Positions 52,945-60,880 of a stretch of DNA of 60,938 nt are shown one piece after another. The notes beneath the pieces were generated by a model. It was not told the DNA's origin. It was given only the letters and a program-made list of their open reading frames with translations, and did not search any database. The position numbers and the translations under genes were made by a program. This DNA comes from Candidatus Cibiobacter qucibialis (GTDB lineage: Bacteria > Bacillota > Clostridia > Oscillospirales > Ruminococcaceae), in assembly GCA_004000625.1 (NCBI GenBank), contig SAUS01000004.1, forward strand, positions 1-60,938. Reading direction: 5' to 3'. Position 1 is the first letter of the stretch. Every line of letters starts with the position of its first letter.

Positions 52945-53556
52945 ATGGCATCCATCCTGCTGCCAGTTCCCCAGATCCTGCAAAACCCGGAGCTGCCCAA
53001 CGGCTGCGAAATTACCAGCTGCTGCGAAGTGCTGCACTACCTGGGCTTTGCCCCGGATAAGTGCGAACTGGCCGACTACTATCTGCCGCGCAGCGCCCAG
53101 TGGTACGGCGCAGACCCCGACGAGGTTTATATGGGCAATCCTCACCTGGACGATGGCAGCCCCGAAACCGGCTATTACTGCTTTGCTGGGCCGATTGTGC
53201 AGGCGGCGAACGCCTACCTGGCTGTGCAGGGCAGCAGCTGCCGCGCTTGTGATCTGACCGGTGCCGAGGAAGCCGAACTGGCATCCCAGCTGCAGGCCGG
53301 GAACCCGGTCATCTTTTGGGCAACGCTGCACTTTGGCGATATCCAGCACGACCCCTGCGGTGAATACGACCTGCCCGGTGGGCGGCGGCACGAGGTGCTG
53401 CACACCCTGCACTGCATGGTGCTGTGCGGCATGGATGACCAGAACTTTGTGGTGGCAGACCCGCTGGATTTTAACCGTGTGGTACCGCGTGTCCAGTTCA
53501 TGAAAATTTACCGCCAGCTGGGGCGGCGGGCCGTGGTGATTAAAAAAGATTCCTAA
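52945..53556 (+). CDS. C39-like peptidase family protein, not secreted
   Basis: A 203-residue protein of the Peptidase_C39_2 type. LPNGCEITSCCEVLHYLGF holds the probable catalytic Cys21; LHTLHCMVLCGMDD gives the His and VVADPLDFNRVV the Asp. No signal peptide or lipobox, unlike the related lipoprotein at 2684-3394. The ATG at 52945 follows GAGGCG; a TTG 15 bp upstream is less likely. Substrate unknown. Confidence 0.8.
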   Translation: MASILLPVPQILQNPELPNGCEITSCCEVLHYLGFAPDKCELADYYLPRSAQWYGADPDEVYMGNPHLDDGSPETGYYCFAGPIVQAANAYLAVQGSSCRACDLTGAEEAELASQLQAGNPVIFWATLHFGDIQHDPCGEYDLPGGRRHEVLHTLHCMVLCGMDDQNFVVADPLDFNRVVPRVQFMKIYRQLGRRAVVIKKDS

Positions 53557-53702
53557 AACCATTGGGCGGCGGACACGCGCCGGTGCTCAATGTCTTTATC
53601 ATACCGCGGGGCCTGCCGGAGCGCAAGAAAAACTTTTGGCCCGGCGGGGCGGAACTGGCAGACCTCATAAAAATTAAATATGGAATTCAGCGCATTAAAG
53701 CC

Positions 53703-53731
53703 TTGACTTGTGTTGGTGCAGTTGCTAAAAT
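53703..53731 (+). promoter_or_regulatory. Promoter of the yerC-like/galM operon
   Basis: TTGACT (53703-53708), 17 bp, TAAAAT (53726-53731), about 80 bp before the start codon. The rest of 53557-53811 shows no gene. Confidence 0.7.
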
Positions 53732-53811
53732 TGATAAGTGATAGCCTGCCACATTTGGGTTGTTTTGGCAGGGCAAATATGCACGATGATGCAATATATA
53801 AGGAGGCGCCT

Positions 53812-54150
53812 ATGCGCGCTGGAACCACCCCCAACGGGCAGCCCCGCAGCACTGCTTTGTATGAAGCCATCCTGCGGCTGGATAATCTGGACGATTGTAT
53901 TCGATTTTTTGAGGATCTCTGCGCTGTAACGGAGCTCCGCACCATGGAACAGCGTTATGATGTAGCAGGGTGCCTGCTGCAAGGCAAGGTGTACAGCGAA
54001 ATCCGCCAGCTGACGGGCGCTTCCAGCGCAACGGTCAGCCGGGTGAACCGGATGCTGAACTATGGCACCGGCGCTGTGGCCGAAAGCGTCCGCCATGACC
54101 TTGCTGCACAGCAGGACGGCGAAAATTCTGAAGGAGGAACCGCAGAATGA
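53812..54150 (+). CDS. YerC/YecD family TrpR-related protein
   Basis: A 112-residue DNA-binding protein. The Trp-repressor-like fold appears as LYEAILRLDNLDDCIRFFEDLCAVTELRTMEQRYDVAGCLLQGKVYSEI, and the helix-turn-helix is IRQLTGASSATVSRVNRML. The ATG at 53812 follows AGGAGG at 5-bp spacing. Its stop overlaps the galM start (ATGA). Targets and ligand are unknown; its own operon is the simplest guess. Confidence 0.88.
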   Translation: MRAGTTPNGQPRSTALYEAILRLDNLDDCIRFFEDLCAVTELRTMEQRYDVAGCLLQGKVYSEIRQLTGASSATVSRVNRMLNYGTGAVAESVRHDLAAQQDGENSEGGTAE

Positions 54151-55190
54151 GCATTCAAATCAAAGATTTCGGCAAAACCACCGCAGGCCAGCCGGTCAAG
54201 GTCGGTATTCTGGCGAACGATACCATCGAAGTTCATATTTTAAGCTATGGCGCTACCATCCAGCAGCTGCTTGTGCCGGACCGCAAGGGCAACAAGGTGG
54301 ATGTTGTGCTGGGCTACCCTACCGTGCAGGATTATGAGCTGAACACCTGTTTTCTGGGCGCTGTGGTGGGCCGCTACGCCAACCGCATTGGCGGCTCCAA
54401 ATTCACCCTGTATGAGGAAGAATACCATGTTACCCCGAACGAGGGCAAAAACTGCCTGCACAGCGGCCTGCACGGCTTTGATAAGACCGTGTTTGACATG
54501 GGCTTTGAGGGGGACGATACCCTGGTTCTGACCGCAGCCAGCCCCGACGGCACCGACGGCTTCCCCGGCAACGCCGAGCTGGAAGTGCGCTACAGCCTGG
54601 CAGGCGCCGGCCTGATGATTCAGTACACCCTGACTACCGATGCCCCCACTGTGGCAAACATTACCAACCACAGCTACTTTAACCTGAACGGCCATGCTTC
54701 CGGCAGCGTGCTGGGGCACCGTCTGTCTCTGGATGCACCGGCCTATCTGGAAACGGATGCCGGTTCCATCCCCACCGGGCGCAAGATCGCTGTGGCAGGC
54801 ACCCCGATGGACTTTACCGAGGAAAAGACCATTGGCCGCGATATCAACGCCGATTACCCGGCCCTGAAGCAGTGCGGCGGCTATGACCACTGCTATGTTA
54901 TTGCGGACAGCGGTCTGCGCCACACCGCATGGCTGACCGGCCCCGAAACGGGCATCCGCATGGAGACCCTGACCACCCAGCCCGGCGTGCAGCTGTATAC
55001 TTCCAACTTCCTCAAGTCCGCCACCGCCTGCAAGGATGGCGCATCTTACGGCCAGTATTCCGCCGTCTGCCTGGAAACCCAGGATTTCCCTGATGCCCCC
55101 AACCATCCCGATTTCCCGGATACCACCGTCCTGCCCGACCGCCCCTACAGCGCAACCACTCTGTACCGGTTTGACTTGGCACCGCTGTGA
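54147..55190 (+). CDS. galM: Aldose 1-epimerase
   Basis: A 347-residue mutarotase for galactose and glucose. Family signatures: SYGATIQQLLVPDRKG, GRYANRIGGSKFTL, KNCLHSGLHGFDK (catalytic His), ANITNHSYFNLNG (second His), and VCLETQDFPDAPNHPDFP (catalytic Glu). Cytoplasmic. Translationally coupled to the TrpR-like gene upstream. It complements galE at 18.1 kb in galactose use. Confidence 0.94.
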   Translation: MSIQIKDFGKTTAGQPVKVGILANDTIEVHILSYGATIQQLLVPDRKGNKVDVVLGYPTVQDYELNTCFLGAVVGRYANRIGGSKFTLYEEEYHVTPNEGKNCLHSGLHGFDKTVFDMGFEGDDTLVLTAASPDGTDGFPGNAELEVRYSLAGAGLMIQYTLTTDAPTVANITNHSYFNLNGHASGSVLGHRLSLDAPAYLETDAGSIPTGRKIAVAGTPMDFTEEKTIGRDINADYPALKQCGGYDHCYVIADSGLRHTAWLTGPETGIRMETLTTQPGVQLYTSNFLKSATACKDGASYGQYSAVCLETQDFPDAPNHPDFPDTTVLPDRPYSATTLYRFDLAPL

Positions 55191-55218
55191 AACGCATAAA
55201 GGGATAAGTTAAGAAATA

Positions 55219-55260
55219 AAAAGGGAACGTGCCCTGTGAATCAGGTGCGTTCCCTTTTTT
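55219..55260 (+). terminator. galM terminator
   Basis: AAAAAGGGAACG pairs with CGTTCCCTTTTT, with an inner CCTG/CAGG pair, followed by the T-run. A MITE begins a few bases later. Confidence 0.88.
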
Positions 55261-55265
55261 GGCGT

Positions 55266-55555
55266 TATGGCAACACCGCACAATTCCCGCCTTGCGGCTT
55301 AAGCACCGCTCCGGCAGCTGCGGCACGGCATCTGCGTTGCCAAAATGCTCGATAATGTCGGGTTGCGGTACCCGCATCGTGCTTCGGGGGCAAAAGCCCC
55401 TCGCACTCTGCGACCGCTGCCCCTGCTTCGGTTCGCTGTTTCCGCCACTGGCGGCGCTCACCTTTGCAGCATCCAGTATTATCTGCGCTTTTGGCTTGGC
55501 ATCTGCCGCACCTCGCTCGCCGTATCGGCACTTAGAATTATGCGGTATTGCCTTA
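55266..55555 (-). repeat. MITE-like element, long form
   Basis: Complete copy of about 290 bp with TA edges, almost identical to 963-1252 including the extra apex segment of about 110 bp. The gene-free stretch 55556-55797 after it contains one variable-stem palindrome. Confidence 0.87.
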
Positions 55556-55693
55556 TATCAAATGCTATTGCTTACGATTGTGATATAAGAATTGATAAAC
55601 AGTACCGGAAGCCTTGAAAGCACGCAGCAGGGGGCATCATCCCGCATAGCGCACCTTGCCATATATTCCGTCCATCATTCTCCGCAGGGCGAC

Positions 55694-55713
55694 GGGCGCA
55701 CAATATGCGCCCC
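55694..55713. repeat. Variable-stem palindrome
   Basis: GGGCGCA-CAATA-TGCGCCC followed by CTACGGG (reverse of GTAGGG), same family as 29717-29735. Confidence 0.6.
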
Positions 55714-55797
55714 TACGGGGGCGCCCTACTCCATAAACTCCTGCTTTTAACCGCCCCATTTTCCTTCTTTAAATCGCAAGCACTGCACAACAAAAGG

Positions 55798-55826
55798 TTG
55801 TATCTTGCGGTTTCCTATGCTATACT
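55798..55826 (+). promoter_or_regulatory. rmuC promoter
   Basis: TTGTAT (55798-55803), 17 bp, TATACT (55821-55826), with an extended TG at the -10. Confidence 0.7.
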
Positions 55827-55869
55827 AAAGCTGAAGCAAAACAGCCAAGTAAGAAAGGAACCTTGTGGG

Positions 55870-57315
55870 ATGCAGCCTTTATTGATCATTCTTCTGTTGC
55901 TGTCGATACTGACCAACGTATTATTGATTCTGCTTTTGCTGCGCAGCGGCCAGCAGAACACCGCCGAGGACCAGACTGATGAAATTGCCCGCATTGTGCG
56001 GGATGAAGTAGAGGCCGAAACCGAAGTGCTGGCCGACCAGCTGCGCGTGATGCAGGGCGAAGTGACCCGCACAACCTCCGCCAGCGCGCGGGACATGGGA
56101 ACCCTGCTGGCCGAAAGCCAGCGCCAGAGCCAGGAGGCCGCCACCGCCCGGCTGGACGCCATCGACCGCGCCGGTGCCGCCCGCCAGCGCGCTGCCAACG
56201 ATGCCCTGCTGGCTCAGCTGCAGGTGCTGGAAACCCGCCTGAAAAATCTGGAAGACACCAACGCCAACCGGCTGGACGGCGTGCGGGCAACCCTGCTGCA
56301 GGGCATGGCAAACATCCGGGCCGACAATAACAAAAAGCTGGATGAAATCCGCGGCACGGTGGACGAAAAGCTGGAAGACACGCTGCAGCGCCGGGTCAGC
56401 GAATCGTTCCGGGCGGTCAGCACCCAGCTGGAACAGGTGTACAAGGGCCTGGGCGAGATGCAGAACCTTGCCGCCGATGTGGGCAGCCTGAAGCAGGTGC
56501 TTTCCGGCGTAAAGACCCGCGGTATTCTGGGCGAAGTACAGCTGGGGGCGATCCTGAAAGAAATTTTGGCCCCCGGCCAATACGCCGAAAATGTGGCTAC
56601 TGTGCCCGGCAGCAGCAACCGGGTGGAATATGCCGTCAAGCTACCGGGCCAGAGTGGAACCGTGTGGCTGCCCATTGACGCCAAGTTCCCCGGCGATACC
56701 TATGCACACCTGCAGGACGCCCAGGCCAGCGGCGACCCCGCCGCGGTAGCCGCCGCCCGTCGCCAACTGGAAACCGTGGTGCGGCAGGAAGCCAAGGACA
56801 TCCACGATAAATACATTGAAGTCCCGTACACCACCGCATTCGGCATTCTCTTCCTGCCGTTTGAAGGGCTGTATGCCGAGGTGGTGAACTGTGGTCTGCC
56901 GGAAATTTTGCAGCGGGATTACAAGATCAACATTGCGGGGCCTTCCACTATGGCGGCCCTGCTGAATGCGCTGCAGATGGGCTTCCGCACGCTGGCCATC
57001 CAGAAGCGCTCCGGCGAGGTATGGCAGATTTTGGGCGCGGTAAAGACGGAGTTCGAGAAGTTCGGCAGTGGACTGCAATCCATGCAGCGCCACCTGAACC
57101 AGACCGGCAACGATCTGGAAGAGCTGATCGGCACCCGCAGCCGCGCTATTACCCGCAAGCTGGAAAGCGTGCAGCAGCTGGAACCCACCGAAGCCGCCGA
57201 TCTTTTGGGGCTGGCAGAGGGCGGAAGCAGAATTTCCACACAAAACAGTGAAATTGACCGGCAGGATAACGCTCCTCGCCTGCGCCGCAAGGATGACGCA
57301 GGCATGCCCATGTGA
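55870..57315 (+). CDS. rmuC: RmuC family DNA recombination protein
   Basis: A 481-residue protein. An N-terminal membrane helix (about 2-25) is followed by a long coiled coil (about 30-190), then the RmuC nuclease-like domain: LKQVLSGVKTRGILGEVQLGAIL, VEYAVKLPGQSGTVWLPIDAKFPGDTY, YTTAFGILFLPFEGLYAEV, and GPSTMAALLNALQMGFRTLAI. RmuC limits inversions and is related to endonucleases. ATG 55870 is behind AAAGGAA with 9-bp spacing. DUF308 gene follows. Confidence 0.92.
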   Translation: MQPLLIILLLLSILTNVLLILLLLRSGQQNTAEDQTDEIARIVRDEVEAETEVLADQLRVMQGEVTRTTSASARDMGTLLAESQRQSQEAATARLDAIDRAGAARQRAANDALLAQLQVLETRLKNLEDTNANRLDGVRATLLQGMANIRADNNKKLDEIRGTVDEKLEDTLQRRVSESFRAVSTQLEQVYKGLGEMQNLAADVGSLKQVLSGVKTRGILGEVQLGAILKEILAPGQYAENVATVPGSSNRVEYAVKLPGQSGTVWLPIDAKFPGDTYAHLQDAQASGDPAAVAAARRQLETVVRQEAKDIHDKYIEVPYTTAFGILFLPFEGLYAEVVNCGLPEILQRDYKINIAGPSTMAALLNALQMGFRTLAIQKRSGEVWQILGAVKTEFEKFGSGLQSMQRHLNQTGNDLEELIGTRSRAITRKLESVQQLEPTEAADLLGLAEGGSRISTQNSEIDRQDNAPRLRRKDDAGMPM

Positions 57316-57397
57316 TATAATAAAGATAGAAGGCAGGTGCGCCCTGCATGGCGCAGCGTACACCGGCCCAGGCTATCCACAAGGAGGGACTGCTTTT

Positions 57398-57919
57398 ATG
57401 AAAGAGATCCGTTGGGAACTGATTTTGATGCCGCTGGTCAGCATTGTGCTGGGCATTTACCTGATCATGCAGCCGGGTGCCGCCACGGTTGCGCTTTGTT
57501 CGCTGATTGGCTGGCTGATTTTGCTGGCCGGTGCTGCCGGTGCGGTCAATTCCGTCACCTTCCAGCGCGCCACCTTTATGACTTCGCCTTTGCTGCCGGT
57601 CAGCGTGGCGGGCATTATGGTGGGGCTGTTCTTCATTACACGGCCTTACACGCTGGTGGAGATCGTGGGGCTTATCATCTGCGTATTTTTGATGATTCAG
57701 GGCATGACCAGTATCCAGACCGCAGTCAACCGCAAGCGCTGGGGCGACACCCTGTGGTGGGTGCCGCTGATCATCGGCATTGCCTGTGTGCTGCTGGGTG
57801 CATACGCCCTGTTTGCGCCGGGCGCTTCCACCGCGCTGATGATGCGCATTGCCGGTATCATGCTGGCATTCAGCGGCGTGGTTAACATGATCGCCGCGTT
57901 CGCCCTCACCAAACAATAA
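57398..57919 (+). CDS. DUF308 (HdeD-like) membrane protein
   Basis: A 173-residue protein with six membrane helices in three pairs, typical of DUF308/HdeD proteins (LVSIVLGIYLIMQPGAATVAL, GIMVGLFFITRPYTLVEIVGL, GIACVLLGAYALFAPGASTAL). AAGGAGG precedes the ATG. HdeD has been tied to acid stress in enterobacteria; the role here is unknown. It lies 82 bp after rmuC. Confidence 0.85.
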   Translation: MKEIRWELILMPLVSIVLGIYLIMQPGAATVALCSLIGWLILLAGAAGAVNSVTFQRATFMTSPLLPVSVAGIMVGLFFITRPYTLVEIVGLIICVFLMIQGMTSIQTAVNRKRWGDTLWWVPLIIGIACVLLGAYALFAPGASTALMMRIAGIMLAFSGVVNMIAAFALTKQ

Positions 57920-57940
57920 CCGTTAAAGCCGCATAAACAA

Positions 57941-57985
57941 ACCGACCGCAGGGGCGAATGAGTTATCGCCTTTGCGGTCGATTTT
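57941..57985 (+). terminator. Terminator with repeated stem (copy 2)
   Basis: ACCGACCGCAGGGGCGA pairs with TCGCCTTTGCGGTCGAT and T-rich sequence follows. Nearly the same stem as 50644-50685. Confidence 0.8.
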
Positions 57986-58026
57986 GTTTGTATTGGGTTG
58001 TGGGTGTTATGATTGGAGCGATGCGG

Positions 58027-58054
58027 CGGCGGGCGCACGATGTGCCCCCCTACG
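58027..58054. repeat. Variable-stem palindrome
   Basis: GGCGGGCGCACGATGTGCCC followed by CCCTAC (reverse of GTAGGG). The stem is slightly decayed. Confidence 0.55.
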
Positions 58055-58096
58055 GGTGATTCACGTTTTTCAGCACTCTGCCGAACCAGAATTTGC

Positions 58097-58852
58097 TTAC
58101 CCCTCCGCCTTCACATACCACACCCCATCCGGCGCACGGCACAAACGGACGCCAAACACCCGATCCACCGCACCGGTGGCAGCAAGGGCAGCGGAGGTAT
58201 CGCAGCCAAGCAGGCGGCCGCCACCCAACAGGGCAATGCGATCCGCATACTGCATGGCCTGGGGCAGCTCGTGCATAACCAGCACCACGGCTTTGCCGCC
58301 CGCTGCCACGCTGCGCAGCAGATCCAGCAGCTCAAACTGGGCGCGTACATCCAGAAAGGCACCGGGCTCATCCAACAGGATGGTGGTTCCGCCCTGGGCC
58401 AGCGCCATGGCAAGGTACACCCGCTGGTGTTCGCCGCCGGAAAGCGCCCGCACATCCCAATTTGCCCAATCCAGCGTGCCGGTCCGGCGCATGGCCTGCT
58501 CCACCGCAGCGGTATCCTGTGCTGTCATCCGGCGGGAAAAGCCCAGATACGGGAACCGCCCATGTGCCACCAGCGCCCGCACCGTGATTCCCGGCACCGG
58601 GCGGGACTGCGGCATAAACGCTGCTGTGCGGGCAAACTCTTTGCGGCCATAGCTGGCGATGGAGCGGCCATCCAGCAGAATATTGCCGCTGCGGCAGGGC
58701 AGCGTGCGCGTCATGGCGCGCAGCAGGGTGGTTTTGCCGCTGCCATTGGGGCCAATCAGCGCGGTCAGCTGGCCGTTTGGGGCGGCAAAGCTCACATCCC
58801 GCACCACATCCTGTGCGCCATAGCCCGCACTGACATGCTGTAATTCAATCAT
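58097..58852 (-). CDS. FecE/BtuD-type ABC transporter ATPase
   Basis: A 251-residue ATPase of the iron-siderophore/cobalamin uptake class. Walker A GPNGSGKTT, signature LSGGEHQRV, Walker B ILLDEPGAFLD, switch His in VMHELPQ. The ATG at 58852 overlaps the permease stop by 8 bp. Last gene of a binding protein-permease-ATPase operon. Confidence 0.92.
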   Translation of the reverse strand: MIELQHVSAGYGAQDVVRDVSFAAPNGQLTALIGPNGSGKTTLLRAMTRTLPCRSGNILLDGRSIASYGRKEFARTAAFMPQSRPVPGITVRALVAHGRFPYLGFSRRMTAQDTAAVEQAMRRTGTLDWANWDVRALSGGEHQRVYLAMALAQGGTTILLDEPGAFLDVRAQFELLDLLRSVAAGGKAVVLVMHELPQAMQYADRIALLGGGRLLGCDTSAALAATGAVDRVFGVRLCRAPDGVWYVKAEG

Positions 58853-59864
58853 ACATTCGCCTCCCCCTGCCGTGCAGCAGCAAGCCAAGGAAGAACGGCC
58901 CGCCGATGAGGGACAGCAGAATGCCCACCGGCAGTTCAAACGGAGCAAACAGGCAGCGTGCCAGCACATCACACAGCACAACAAAAGCCGCCCCCAGCAG
59001 CATGGCCGCGGGCAGCAGAATGCGATGGTTATTGCCCACCAGCCGCCGGGCAATGTGCGGGGCCAGCAGCCCCACAAAGCTGAGCAGCCCTGCAAAGCTG
59101 ACAGCTGCCCCCGCCAGCAGCGCCGCCGCCAGAATGCCCAAAAAGCGTACTGCTCCGATGTGCAGCCCCAAGGAAGCTGCACTTTGTTCCCCCAGGCATA
59201 GCACGTTCAGGTCTGCCGCCAGCAGCAGAGCCAGCAGCGTCCCGGTGATCAGGTAAAGCACAGCGCCTTTCAGCCCGGACAGTGTTACGCCGGACAAGCC
59301 GCCCACCAAAAAGTCTGATGCCCCGGCAATCGCATCCGGGTACAATAGCTTGATCGTATTCATGCCCGCGGTCAGCATTCCGCTGACGGCAAGGCCTGCC
59401 AGCACCAGCGTGGTGCGGCTTACCCCGGCCCCCAGCGCCAGCCCATACACCAGCAGGGCGGCGGCCAGCGCCCCGGCAAACGCCGCAGGCTGTACCGCGT
59501 TGGGGTGGGCAGGCCACAAAGCCGCAGCACACAGTGCCGCCAGCCCAGCGCCGGCGTTCACGCCGATCACGTTAGGGCTTGCCATGGCGTTGTTCAGCAC
59601 GGCCTGCAGCAAAACGCCCGCTGCCGCCAGCGCGCTGCCTGCCAACAGCCCGGCCAGGGTGCGGGGCCAGCGCACATGCAGCAAAACGCGGTAGACGGCG
59701 TTTTGGGGATCGCCGCTGCACCATGCCTGCCACAGCTGCAAAGGGGTATAGCCTTGGCTGCCAAAGCAAAGCCCGGCCAAAGCTGCCAGCACCACGGCCA
59801 GCGCTAAAACGGTCAGCGCGGCTCCCTGCCTGCGCAGGGTGGGCAGTGTTGCGGACTGTTTCAT
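58845..59864 (-). CDS. FecCD-type ABC transporter permease
   Basis: A 339-residue permease with about 10 helices. Family blocks: RWPRTLAGLLAGSALAAAGVLLQAVLNNAMASPNVIGVNAGAGLAAL, and AGLLSFVGLLAPHIARRLVGNNHR, the coupling helix. The protein homodimerises over the ATPase dimer. Its ATG overlaps the binding-protein stop (ATGA). Confidence 0.93.
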   Translation of the reverse strand: MKQSATLPTLRRQGAALTVLALAVVLAALAGLCFGSQGYTPLQLWQAWCSGDPQNAVYRVLLHVRWPRTLAGLLAGSALAAAGVLLQAVLNNAMASPNVIGVNAGAGLAALCAAALWPAHPNAVQPAAFAGALAAALLVYGLALGAGVSRTTLVLAGLAVSGMLTAGMNTIKLLYPDAIAGASDFLVGGLSGVTLSGLKGAVLYLITGTLLALLLAADLNVLCLGEQSAASLGLHIGAVRFLGILAAALLAGAAVSFAGLLSFVGLLAPHIARRLVGNNHRILLPAAMLLGAAFVVLCDVLARCLFAPFELPVGILLSLIGGPFFLGLLLHGRGRRMYD

Positions 59865-60856
59865 GCCAGGGCCTCCAGCTGATCAGCCAGCTGGGGATAC
59901 AGCAGCGCCGCAAGGGTGCGGTAGCTTTCGCCCCAGCGGGCGTTGGGTTTATAGTGGAACAGCGCTTTATCCAGCAGATAATAATGGCCGCTCTGCACGG
60001 CGCTCAGGCCGGACCACGCAGGATTGGCCTGCAGGTTTTCGGCCAGCCAGTCCAGCGCTTTCTGCTGGCTGGCCCCCATGGTAACCACAAAAATGTCTTC
60101 CGGGTCATCCGCAATGATGTTTTCCATGCTCAGGTTTTCCAGCAGGCTGTCGTCCGCATCGGCAATGTTTATCGCACCCAAGTCCTTCAGCATTGCGCCG
60201 GTCATGTTATCGCTGCCTTTTGCCTTGCAGCCGGAGGAATACGCCCGCAGCAACAGCACATTGGGGGCGGGCAGCTTGGCGTTCTGCACCAGTTCCAGCA
60301 CATCGCTGATCTGCTGCTGCACGGCAAGGCCGTTCTGTTCATACAAATCCTCGCGGCCTGTCATATCACAAAAAGTGCGCAGCATGGCAAGGTATTCATC
60401 AAATGTATTGGTTTTGAAATAGGCGTGCGGCACCCCTGCCTCCTGCAAAAATTCATGCAGAGCCGTCTGCTCACTGACCTCGGCATTCAAAATCACAAAG
60501 TCCGGGTTCTGGGCCAGAATTTCCTCGGTGTTGGGATCCTGATTGGTGCCGATCACGGCAATGTCTGTTCCCAGGTCCAGCCCACGCTCCTTGATGGCAT
60601 CCTCCGTTGTGGCAGCCAGCGTGCCGCCTGCCAGGGTCCATGCTTCGGCAAAGCTGCCGTACAGGCTGACCACACGGTTCCAGCTCTGCACGGTAACGGG
60701 GTAGCCCATGGCATCGGTAAAGGTAACGCCGGACTGGGTTTCGGCTGCTTTCGCCGTCTGCTGCGGGGCGGGTGCCTGCACGGCCTGCGGTGCGGCACAC
60801 CCGGCCAGCAGCAGGGCCGCCAGTGCCAGGGCGGTTATTGCTTTTTTGTACTTCAT
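59861..60856 (-). CDS. Siderophore/cobalamin-type ABC substrate-binding lipoprotein
   Basis: A 331-residue lipoprotein (signal ending LLAGC, Cys20) of the class III periplasmic-binding fold. VTFTDAMGYPVTVQSWNRVVSLYGSFAEAW opens the mature part, and NPDFVILNAEVSE and LLRAYSSGCKAKGSDNM follow. It should capture an iron chelate or corrinoid at the surface for the permease below. The ligand is not decidable. An AGAGGG ribosome site precedes the ATG; a MITE begins only about 25 bp upstream, so the operon promoter must lie within or beyond the repeat. Confidence 0.9.
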   Translation of the reverse strand: MKYKKAITALALAALLLAGCAAPQAVQAPAPQQTAKAAETQSGVTFTDAMGYPVTVQSWNRVVSLYGSFAEAWTLAGGTLAATTEDAIKERGLDLGTDIAVIGTNQDPNTEEILAQNPDFVILNAEVSEQTALHEFLQEAGVPHAYFKTNTFDEYLAMLRTFCDMTGREDLYEQNGLAVQQQISDVLELVQNAKLPAPNVLLLRAYSSGCKAKGSDNMTGAMLKDLGAINIADADDSLLENLSMENIIADDPEDIFVVTMGASQQKALDWLAENLQANPAWSGLSAVQSGHYYLLDKALFHYKPNARWGESYRTLAALLYPQLADQLEALA

Positions 60857-60880
60857 TTTGTGTTTTCCCTCTATATGCTT

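Noticed and set aside
55012..55461. Minus-strand 149-residue frame similar to one at 883-1158
   Set aside because: The similarity is only because both run through long-form MITE copies; no coding signal.
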